The position numbers and the translations under genes were made by a program. Positions 35,801 to 47,800 of a stretch of 64,000 nt of DNA are shown piece after piece. The stretch comes from Amphiduros pacificus (taxonomy: Eukaryota > Annelida > Polychaeta > Phyllodocida > Hesionidae). Each line of letters starts with the position of its first letter. Positions within the stretch are counted from its first letter, which is position 1. The notes under the pieces were generated by a model. It searched no databases. It had not been told where the DNA came from and saw only the letters and a program-made list of their open reading frames with translations. Location of the stretch: the NCBI GenBank assembly GCA_949316495.1, contig OX439005.1:3319001-3383000 (forward strand). The letters are read 5' to 3'.

Positions 35801-38800
35801 ATAATATGTTTGTTCGTAATTTTTTAAACAATTTATGCAAGTAGGTCATATTGACCTACTTTAAAGCCAAAACATTGAGGATCTGATCCTTTACAATTCA
35901 GAGAGAATTACAGCTTGATGTGATGTAAATATTTGTAAATATCCATTGAAATATATTTCAATTCACTTTTAATGACCTTGGGTTAAGGTCAAGGTCATGA
36001 TTAATATAGGAGCAACTTGTAAACTTGCAACTTGCTCTATTTTCTTTAAGATTGCAGCAATATTGCTATGAGTTGGCTGATATGAGGATTGGGACAAGTT
36101 CAGTATCAGGGGTAGCAGAGCTCTGAACCGTTCTGGGCAGTCACTCTGTACCAATCTGGACAAATCACATCATTCTGGAAGCTCACAACAGAGCTAGATG
36201 CTAAATCCTGTCATTCCGGATGCTCTGGACACTAAATCGCAGCCAATCTGAGTGATATCGGAGTGGTGCTGTATGATGAACAATGGCCAGAATTAAAAAG
36301 TTGCTTTCTTTAATCTTTATATTTTGACTATCAAATCCAAATTTGAAAGAAAATAACACACTCATCAGTTGAACATATAAGAATATGATCCACTAGAACT
36401 GCTTTTTACCACTCAGCCATAGGGCTGATGTGGTATTGTCGTTGCCTGGGCGGGCGGGCGGCGGGCGGCGGGCGGGCGGGCGGCGGGCGTGACACTTTGT
36501 GCAGGCCGTATCTCAGCAACCGTAAACAGCAGGAGCTTCATATTTGGCATGCATGACTACCATCCACAGTAGATGTGCACTGTCAGGTGTTTTGACCCCT
36601 ATGACCTTTGACCTTGGTGCTGTGACCTTGAGGTTTCAAATTTTGTGCAGAGCATATCTCAGCAACCATAAATAGCAGGAAGCTCATATTTGGCATGAAT
36701 GACCGTCCTGGAGTATAGCTGTGCCTCGTCATATTCATTTTGTCATTTGACCTTTGACCTTGGCTCAGTGACCTTGAACGTAAAATAGTTGTGTATACAA
36801 TATGTCAGCCTCATCAAAAATGCAATACAGGCACTTCATATCTATTGTACAGTAATATTTTAGTGACAACATATGCACTGTTCTGTTTTTTCTTTGTTTT
36901 TATCGTTGACCTTGATGCAATGACCTTGACCTTTGAATTTTTGTGCAGGCTATATCTCAGCACCCGTAAATAGCAGGCGCTTCATATTTGGCATGCATGA
37001 CTACCATTCACAGTAGATGTGCACTGTCAGATATTTTGACCCCTATGACCTTTGACCTTGGTGATGTGACCTTGAGGTTACAAATTTTGTGCAGAGCATA
37101 TCTCAGCAACCGTAAATAGCAGGAAGCTCATATTTGGCATGAATGACCGTCCTGGAGTATAGCTGTGCCTTGTCATATTCATTTTGTCATTTGACCTTTG
37201 ACCTTGGCTCAGTGACCTTGAACGTAAAATTGTTGTGTATACAATATGTCAGCCTCATAAAAAATGCAATACAGGCACTTCATATCTATTTTACATCAAT
37301 ATTTTAGTAACCACAAATGCACTATATAGTTTTTTCTTTGTTTTTATCATTGACCTTGATGCAATGACCTTGACCTTTGTATTTTTGTGCAGGCTATATC
37401 TCAGCAACCGTAAACCTCAGGCACTTCATATTTGGCATGCATGACTATCATCCACAGTAGATGTGTACTATCAGTTTTTTTTACCTCTATGACCTTTGAC
37501 CTTGGTGCTGTGACCTTGAGGTTACAAATTTACTCGTAATGGTCAGAACATGACAAATTTTGGGTCAATTCCACACAAAATTGTCCACAGATTTTAAATA
37601 TGACACTTTTAATTTCATAAAATTCTTTTTTTAGTAAAAAAGAAGTAATTATTAAATAAACTATGCCAGCATGGGAGCTACCATGCTAGGATTTTAGTTT
37701 GATAATGAAGGATATGTGTATAATTCTGTGATAGCTGAGTGGTCTCCTGATTTCTAATCAGTCTCGTTAATGAGAGTTTTGCATATTTTCAACACAGAAA
37801 TGTGCCCCAGACTAGGAGTGCATTACAAATGTTACCCTAAAAATGTTAAAGATTTACTATAAAATTTACACCATCATGCAAATTTTATGCCTTTTGTGAG
37901 AAGTAAAGAAGTCGTTATATAACAGAATCACCCCGGTTCAAATCTGATGTATAACAATGGTATGATGCTTTGCTCTTATTTCAGTCCAGAACAGTTCAGA
38001 GCTCTCCCTGAATATCGGATGACCTTGAGCTATTTTCACAATCGTCTACCGGTAAATGTGATATTTGGCAAAACACTACAGATAATATTTACTGCCATCA
38101 CATTCATCTAACTTAATATGTTCACTGGTTTTGGAATAATCTACGTAAATAGGTCAAACTGACATATATAAAAGCCAAATAGGTGACCAGTTCCTCTGTG
38201 GTGATCCAAAGGTCGTGGGTTCGAACCCTGGCCGTGCCGGGATTGAACTCATGATACAATTTCCAACATGAGCTGAGGCCCGTGCCAAAGGGTTAACCTG
38301 TTGTCCTTGTAAATCTGTGACCACTGTGACTGTGAATCTGTGATCAAGGACCTGCGATATAACAATTCAGTGAGGCAGCACTATATCTGCTACAAGTAGG
38401 TCTCATCACGAAATGACTGAAATAATGTTGAAAGTGATGTAAAACCCCAAACAAACAAACAAACAAACAAATAGGTGACAGCTTCCTTAAGATATGACCC
38501 AGAACTTAATATCATGGATATGTGAAGTGCATATAAAGATTATTTGTTTGGATGAGTCTTGGGCAAGGTCAAGGTCAAGACCTGCAATGCTGTTAATTTT
38601 ATTGACTGTAAGAATAAAACAAGATCGATGTAACTTGGCATATGTGACTGAACTCGGGTTGGCCCATAGGAGTAATCAATGTACTTACTCCTTGTCTATA
38701 ACATTTGTGGCTATTTTCAATGGGCATCGTGCATATATAAATATTTATAAACATGCAAATATGATTTATATCTTAATAATAATCCTATGATGTCCATACA

Positions 38801-41800
38801 CACATCCAATTCGCTGACCAATCACGGCAGTTGAGACAATAATGGGAGACAAAGGCAATCATTTTGACCAATCAGAGAGCAGTTAACAGATGATTACAAG
38901 AAGTGGTGGGAAGCGGCAATCACCATTTGTTGTCTGCATTTCAGCATCGCACAGATGGCTTTCTCAGAATGAATGATAGAATGAAATAATCAAACAACTA
39001 AGAAAAAATGTAAAATGACAACAGGGTCATTTGGCAACTACAGATATATATATATGTAGAAAATGAGCTTTCCTGGAAATGAGAGATAAAAAATGAGCGA
39101 TGGGCTAGTAGGGAATGAGGAATTAGTTAAAAAGATAAACTTACATGTATAGAATTGAGGGATGGTCTAGTAGGGAATGACAGATGGGCTGGTAGGGAAT
39201 GAGGGATGAGATGGTAGGGAATGGGGGATGAGATAGTAAGGAATGAGGGATGAGATGGTAGGGAATGAGGGATGAGATGGTAGGGAATGAGGGATGAGAT
39301 GGTAGGGAATGAGGGATGAGATGGTAGGGAATGAGGGATGAGATGGTAGGGAATGAGGGATGAGATGGCAGGGAATGAGGGATGAGATGGCAGGGAATGA
39401 GGGATGAGATGGTAGGGAATGAGAAATGAACTTTTGGGGAATGAGGGATGAGATGGTAGGGAATGAGAAATGAACTTTTGGGGAATGAGGGATGAGCTAG
39501 TAGGGAATGACAGATGGGCAAGTAGGGAATGAGGGATGAGATGGTAGGGAATGAGGGATGAGATGGTAGGGAATGAGGGATGAGATGGTAGGGAATGAGG
39601 GATGAGATGGTAGGGAATGAGGGATGAGATGGTAGGGAATGAGGGATGAGATGGTAGGGAATGAGGGATGAGATGGTAGGGAATGAGGGATGAGATGGTA
39701 GGGAATGAGGGATGAGATGGCAGGGAATGAGGGATGAGATGGCAGGGAATGAGGGATGAGATGGTAGGGAATGAGAAATGAACTTTTGGGGAATGAGGGA
39801 TGAGATGGTAGGGAATGAGAAATGAACTTTTGGGGAATGAGGGATGAGCTAGTAGGGAATGACAGATGGGCAAGTAGGGAATGAGGGATGAGATGGTAGG
39901 GAATGAGGGATGAGATGGTAGGGAATGAGGGATGAGATGGTAGGGAATGAGGGATGAGATGGTAGGGAATAAGGGATGAGCTGGTAGGGAATGAGAGATG
40001 AGCTGGTAGGGAATGAGGGATGAGATGGCAGGGAATGAGGGATGAGGTGGTAGGGAATGAGGGATGAGATGGTAGGGAATGAGGGATGAGATGGTAGGGA
40101 ATGAGGGATGAGATGGTAGGGAATGAGGGATGAGATGGCAGGGAATGAGGGATGAGATGGCAGGGAATGAGGGATGAGATGGCAGGGAATGAGGGATGAG
40201 ATGGCAGGGAATGAGGGATGAGATGGCAGGGAATGAGGGATGAGATGGTAGGGAATGAGGGATGAGATGGCAGGGAATGAGGGATGAGATGGCAGGGAAT
40301 GAGGGATGAGATGGCAGGGAATGAGGGATGGGCTAGTAGGGAATGAGGGATGAGATGGCAGGGAATGAGGGATGAGATGGCAGGGAATGAGAAATGAACT
40401 TTTGGGGAATGAGGGATGAGATGGCAGGGAATGAGGGATGAGATGGTAGGGAATGAGGGATGAGATGGTAGGGAATGAGGGATGAGACGGTAAGGTATGA
40501 GAAATGAACTTTTGGGGAATGAGGGATGAGATGGTAGGGAATAAGGGATGAGCTGGTAGGGAATGAGAGATGAGCTGGTAGGGAATGAGGGATGAGATGG
40601 CAGGGAATGAGGGATGAGATGGTAGGGAATAAGGGATGAGCTGGTAGGGAATGAGAGATGAGCTGGTAGGGAATGAGGGATGAGATGGTAGGGAATGAGA
40701 GATGAGCTGGTAGGGAATGAGGGATGAGATGGTAGGGAATGAGGGATGAGATGGTAGGGAATGAGGTATGAGATGGTAGGGAATGAGGGATGAGATGGCA
40801 GGGAATGAGGGATGAGATGGCAGGGAATGAGGGATGAGCTAGTAGGGAATGAGGGATGAGACGGTAAGGAATGAGAAATGAACTTTTTGGGAATGAGGGA
40901 TGAGATGGTAGGGAATGAGGGATGAGATGGTAGGGAATGAGGGATGAGATGGTAGGGAATGAGGGATGAGATGGTAGGGAATGGGGGATGAGATAGTAAG
41001 GAATGAGAGATGAGCTGGTAGGGAATGAGGGATGAGATGGTAGGGAATGAGGGATGAGATGGTAGGGAATGAGGGATGAGATGGTAGGGAATGAGGGATG
41101 AGATGGTAGGGAATGAGGGATGAGATGGTAGGGAATGGGGGATGAGATGGTAAGGAATGAGAGATGAGCTGGTAGGGAATGAGGGATGAGATGGTAGGGA
41201 ATGAGGGATGAGATGGTAGGGAATGAGGGATGAGACGGTAAGGAATGAGAGATGAACTTTTTGGGAATGAGAGATGAGGTTGCCATCAAACACATACTAA
41301 TATCACTGAAAATACTTTTTATTTCGCATTATTTTATGCTTTATTTAACAGGCAATAAAGATATTCTATATATTTAACAGTGGTGAGCTTCCATGGTAGA
41401 ATGTTCAGTTACCTATCTAATAATCTGTCTGTCCGTCAACCTCATTCCTTCATTCCCAGCAGTTTCAACTTTCCTCTGAAATAACTGGGTGAAGATCTTA
41501 TATATATTGTATATTCGAAGACCAATTCTATCTACTTTCCATGAGATGGAGATCTTTTTCCATTTTTATCTTCTTTTTTGTTGGAAATTTCAATAGCTAT
41601 CATTGAGATGCCAAGTACAGAAATACCATGGCTGCAGAAATACATTGAAAATACGATAACTGGAACATCCAGTGCCTCATTCTTGTAGTCATATTATAGC
41701 CTCAGATTCAAACTTTCAGAAAAAGGGAAGGTGGTGGTGACTGATTGAATGCCATATTGAATTTTTTTTAATAAATAGACATGTAACACTAAAATAGATA

Positions 41801-44800
41801 TTAAACTTGGCAGGTGCTGGATTTGGCCACATTCGCACCTATTTGATTGTCTTCAAGTGAGAAAGCAAAGAAATTCTAAACAATATAGATAGGATTTGTC
41901 ATGCTTTTTAAAAGTGTTAACTTGTTTTCACAGCATGATTGATGTTGTCACATCATGTTAAATAACATCAGGAGTGGTGATGTGACCAAACATCATTGTA
42001 TGACCCAACACAAAACTTGGACTAACAATAGGTTAGATGAATACGTGACCTGGTGAACGTGTATCACTTTCGCTCCGCCATCCTTTAAAGTAGAGGGTCT
42101 ACAATCAATGTAGGAAGGTTGGACTCCGTTTTGACAGACAGATCTTGTGAAAATCCTCAGTGAAAAACATAAAAATGTCCAGATTTTGCTGCCGGTCCGT
42201 GTATTTGTGTGTCCATGTGTGAACACAGCGCAGGTCGAATTCAGGCGAGAATAGGAAGACACAAAGCACATTATAAGAGTTTACAGCGGGTTTAGATCAA
42301 GCAGAAAATGCATAACGCATGAATTAGTTGACATATTTGGCCAGTATTTCCGGTCTTTGTAGGTGATATTTGGATATATACATACAGTTCGAGGCACAAT
42401 AGTTGTCCGACGGAGTGCATTATATCATAGTTCATATAGTTCATATGATTTATTAATTCGTATTGTTCATATAGTTCATGATATAATTCCTGATAGAAAT
42501 TACCCCATGCTGGCTGCAAAGAGAGCAAAACAACATATTTTATGGATCTTACGGGGCACAGATGTCAAGCAGAACTGGCCTGTAGATGCCAACACAACTT
42601 TTATTCCAGTTTTTAAAGGGATCAAGCAGTGTTTTGAAAAAATATGTCTAAGTATCATAGTTTAACGATAAAGATATTTGCCTTTCCTATCTATATATTG
42701 TTTAGTTGATTCACTCCAGTAAGTGTCTGTAAAACCTATTTGAACAGGAACCTAATTTATAGCCCCCTTTTGAAAGCACACTTCTTTCTTGGTGTCATTT
42801 TTATGTGGAGTGTGATCATAGAGGCACTGAAAGGTAATTTAAAAATGACGTCATAAAAGTATGCCAATATGCTTATGACGTCATGAAAGGTACTGTCCTT
42901 TGATTAGTACCAGAATGATGTCAAACAGTGCTACCCTGCTTTGAGCCTCATCTGAGGTCAAAGAAAGTTCACGCTACCCGTGTTTACCCGTCACGTGCAG
43001 CTTATGGCTCAGACAGACCTCTGATGGGAGTGCAACTGCTATGTCTCATAGCAACATCTTATTACTCATAGCAACATCTTATTACTCTATGTTAATCTTC
43101 AACATGTCATGAAGTTTATATGTAGATATGCCTTTTATTCACGAATTTACAGATTCAGTGCTTAATACCTTTAACATAGGAGATAAAAACAGTGCTGCCA
43201 CCTCGAGGTCAATCCTCTTGACATCTGTGCCCAGTAAGATTTGGAGCATATGATTGTCAGACATATGAACCATTGCAAACTTTGAACATATAATTGTCAG
43301 ACATATGATGAACCATTGTAAACTTTGAACATATAATTGTCAGACATATGATGAAACATTACAAACTTTACTCCTGGTAAACTTTCAGCATGGTTTCGTA
43401 ACAGGTCATTCCTGTGAGAAATAGCTGATCACAATCTTACATGGCATACGAAAGCCTAAAAATGAGGTGAAAATTATCTTTTACAAACGACTAAATCATA
43501 AACTTGAGTATTAGGGAATCTCAAGGAGGAAGTCATTGAATCTGATGAATCTGAGGAATCTGAGGAATCTGAGGAATCTGAGGAATCTGAACCTGTACAA
43601 GGAGGAAGTCATTGACGGTGATGAATCTGAGGAATCTGAGGAATCTGAGCCTGTACAAGGAGGAAGTCATTGACGGTGATGAATCTGAGGAATCTGAGGA
43701 ATCTGAGCCTGTACATGTGAAATCAGGAATGCAATGGGGAACGGTACTGGGGCCAATACTTGTTCTTCTCTATATTAATGGCTGACATTGGAGTAAATGG
43801 AGGCAAATGGGCTTCAATTCCAAAAAAAGGCCACATCCTGAGCAGCAAGAAAAAAAAGCCCTTGATACAAGAAAATATACATTAAATGGTCGTATTTTGC
43901 AACATGTTGAACATCATCCCTACCTGGGAGTTGAGCTCCAAACAGATATGAAATGGAATAAATATATTAACAACATTGTCTGCAAATCAAGTACTGGGAT
44001 TTGTAAGAAGGAATTTCAACATGTGCCCAGGAAATATCAAAGAGGCTGCCTACAATACACTTGTGCGCCCTCACTTAGAATATGCATCAAGTGTGTGAGA
44101 CCCTTACCTTAGGAAAGATGTAGACCGCATAAAATCAGTTCAAAGACGAGCTGCTAGATTTGTGTCTGGCAACTGGAAGAGAGAAACAGGCACCGTAACA
44201 AAAATCCTGGAAGACCTAAAATGGGATTCACAAACATGGAGAAGGAGGACTCAGAGGCTGGTTTTAATGTACATGGCTATAAATGGTGAAATAGCCTTAA
44301 GCTTGAAACTTCCAGAACATGTCAAAATGAAATCAGCACATACAAGGAAAAACCATGGAAATCACTCCAGAAAAATGGTGACCAGCTGTGACCCGTATAA
44401 ATACAGCCTTTTCCCAGGGACTGTGACAGACTGGAACAACCTTCCCCCTGATTTAACCAAATTGGAAACAGGTAGCTCAACATCTTACAGGAACTCCCTT
44501 GCCAGAGTATAAAGGTTGGTGACAAGCAGCTGGTGTGTACCAGCTGCACCCTAGTTCACCCCTTGTGCACCGCTAGTGCACCCCTAGTGCACCCCTTGTG
44601 CACCCCTAGTGCACCCCTTGTGCACCCCTAGTGCACCCCTTGTGCACCCCTAGTGCACCCCTTGTGCACCCCTTGTGCACCCCTAGTGCACCCCTAGTTC
44701 ACCCCTAGTGCACCCCTAGTGCACCCCTAGTGCACCCCTAGTGCACCCCTAGTGCAACCTGGCACTCTTGGCAGGATGCCAATTGGTTTCGCTGAGTGAA

Positions 44801-47800
44801 CTTGTAGATATTGATGTAGACATGGATATTGACTCGATATTTACATAATATCAAGATCTAATCTTCTTTTAATTTTGAGGATCAGCTTTCCAATATTTTG
44901 GATGTTGTGACCTAAAATTTCCCAGGTTGACATATTACCATGTTAAACTATCTAGCCCCGATCTCCAAGCATAAATGAATGAGGAAGAAAACAAAGTGTG
45001 GTGATGGACACAGCGGCAGATGCGGTGGAAATGGAGCAAGAACATAAAGTCAGCTTGTGCTGAATTAATGACTAGATTTTATTGATTGTAAAACTTACAT
45101 TGCAATGTTTTATGTTCGATAAAGATATTATTATTATTTCATAAGATGATTACAAAAAGTGGATATTTTGATGATGAAATCAGATATGATTATTGTGAAA
45201 AAAGATCATTTTCTGGTTTAAACTCATGACATCTGGATTGCAAGGCAACATGCTAACCAGTAGTCCATTTAGTTTTTGTTAGTTGATATTTTGTCAATTT
45301 AAAGAATGACCAACATAAACAAATGTGTAAGATTCTTTCGTAAGGAATTCTGCTTTTATAGCATGAATGATGAAAATGGGCACTCTGTCATGAAAAAAAC
45401 TTTGTCACGAAAAAAATATTGTTTAAAAGTCTCCAACAAAATTGGGAGGTTTTGAACAAAGATACTGTCAACAGGTCTTATTTGCATCACAAAACATCTG
45501 TGACTTTGTGTTGAACAAAAGTCATTTTATGGAAGTATCCCGGGGAAAAAAAAAACACAATATGGTTTGTTTATTTTGTAAATGAAATGCGTTTTATCAT
45601 CCGGGTCATAAAACCGATTATAACTATGGATTCTGCCAAATGGGGATGACGTCTTTGAAACCATGCCCACCATATCAACGTAGGATTTGTCTGCCACAAA
45701 TAAATCTGTTATGTTCAAACACCATTACAAAGAAATGGAAAAGCTGTGTTTTGGCACATCCCATTGATGCTAAAAGATTTGCCTGAGTCGGATGCAGAGT
45801 GGCTTGTTTCTGCTGATGGGCTTGAGACGGACCTCAATTGTCACCGCTTTATGGCAGGATGTGGGACCAGTGCATGTTCGGTAGCAGGATGTGGGACCAG
45901 CAGAAGCTCAGTCACCAGATGTGGGACCAGCCCATGCTCAGGGCCACTACATGCTTGGCTACAGGATGTGGGACCAGCCCATGCTCAGGACCAGTACATG
46001 CTTGGTTACAGGATGTGGGACCAGCCCATGCTCAGGACCAGTATATGCTTGGTTACAGGATCTGGGACCAGCCCATGCTCAGGACCAGTATATGCTTGGT
46101 TACAGGATCTGGGACCAGCCCATGCTCAGGACCAGTATATGCTTGGTTACAGGATCTGGGACCAGCCCATGCTCAGGACCAGTATATGCTTGGTTATAGG
46201 ATGTGGGACCAGCCCATGCTCAGGACCAGTATATGCTTGGTTACAGGATCTGGGACCAGCCCATGCTCAGGACCAGTACATGCTTGGTTACAGGATGTGG
46301 GACCAGCCCATGCTCAGGACCAGTATATGCTTGGTTACAGGATCTGGGACCAGCCCATGCTCAGGACCAGTATATGCTTGGTTACAGGATGTGGGACCAG
46401 CCCATGCTCAGGACCAGTATATGCTTGGTTACAGGATCTGGGACCAGCCCATGCTCAGGACCAGTATATGCTTGGTTACAGGATGTGGGACCAGCCCATG
46501 CTCAGGACCAGTATATGCTTGGTTATAGGATGTGGGACCAGCACAAGCTTGTTTACAGGATGTGGGACCAGCCCATGCTCAGGACCAGTACAAGCTTGGT
46601 TACAGGATGTGGGACCAGCCCATGCTCACACTCAGGACCAGTACATGCTTGGTTACAGGATGTGGGACCAGCCCATGCTCAGGACCAGTACATGCTTGGT
46701 TACAGGATGTGGGACCAGCACAAGCTTGTTTACAGGATGTGGGACCAGCCCATGCTCAGGACCAGTACAAGCTAGTTTACAGGATGTGGGACCAGCCCAT
46801 GTTCAGGATCAGTACAAGCTTGGTTACAGGATGTGGGACCAACACAAGCTCGGTCGCCGGATGTGAGACCAACACATGCTTGGTTGCATGAAGTGGGACC
46901 AGCCCATGCTCGGTCACAGGATGTGGGACCAGTCCATATAAATGGAGGTCCAGTGCTCCATTTGCTGGAATTCAAAAGTACTCAGGCAATTTTGTGCCGT
47001 GATTAATTCTGGATCAATTCTTAGCGGGGCCCCCCATACATATTGGAATGCCGAGAAATCAGCGATTGGCTGACGTCAAGCGATATGGGCGACCATGCTG
47101 AGTTTCCGCAGCGAGAGAGTAACTTCATTCATGAGTGTTGTATCAGTGACGTCCGCCAAATGAATTCTGTCAGAGGTGGTTATGTTTACCAGAGTTATAG
47201 CTCCATGCATTGTGTCCACTCACCATGCCACCATTACAATCTGCATAACAAAGATTGGCTCCACGATTAAGAAGATCGTTCCTCCCCAGGTCACATGACT
47301 TTCCGACAAAACCTATCTTTACCAACAAGTGTTTAATGAAACTGCATCACATAGCATTCTAAGAATATAGATATCAGGGTTTACAAACAATACTGGTTCT
47401 TCAAAAGTGATTTTTACTGTAGTTAGATTAGAATATGAAATAAGTATATTATAAAAACATCCTGCAGTACCTTAGATTAGTTATTTGATAGGGAAATACT
47501 GACAAAACCTCATGTACACGGCCTTCAAGACTAAAGTTGTATTCAGAATCATAAAAATTGTGTACACAATTTGGTCATGTATAAAAAAAAATTTCACATA
47601 GGCACAGATGATCTCAGGTTGAGAGGTTTTTATACGTCATTACGTCATACATCAGGTCTAAGCTCAGAGGTACAGGTCTATAGAGGCTCAGAGGTACAGG
47701 TCTATACAGGCTCAGAGGTACAGGTCTATACAGGCTCAGAGGTACAGGTCTATAGAGGCTCAGAGCTACAGGTCTATAGAGGCTCAGAGCTACAGGTCTA

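Larger units (their letters stand above)
43380..45140 (+). mobile_element. Decayed non-LTR retrotransposon (CR1/Jockey-like LINE), 3' part
   Basis: Reverse-transcriptase strings are seen in order: [13 protein letters not shown] (43395), KRLNHKLEY (43483), [15 protein letters not shown] (about 43738). Then come a W-x3-M-x-FN-x-KK region, [20 protein letters not shown] (43912), [11 protein letters not shown] (44059), [12 protein letters not shown] (44139) and [15 protein letters not shown] (44412). The segment with the catalytic ADD motif is missing. Part of the middle is replaced by GAGGAATCT repeats, and stops and frame changes are present. The 3' UTR contains an 11-bp array and ends near GATAAAGATATTATTATTAT. 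Confidence 0.85.

Noticed and set aside
38188-38260. Possible tRNA gene (GGTTCGAACC B box)
   Set aside because: There is no A box and no cloverleaf; target duplications and an (AAAC)n tail show a SINE.
39497-41293. 598-codon minus-strand open frame (repeated [13 protein letters not shown])
   Set aside because: It is a stop-free 22-bp satellite read through all frames; no non-repeat sequence, no splice context, and overlapping frames encode the same repeat.
45746-46866. 260- and 342-codon overlapping open frames
   Set aside because: The 47-bp unit shifts frame each repeat, so all three frames give the same cycling peptide, the mark of a satellite.
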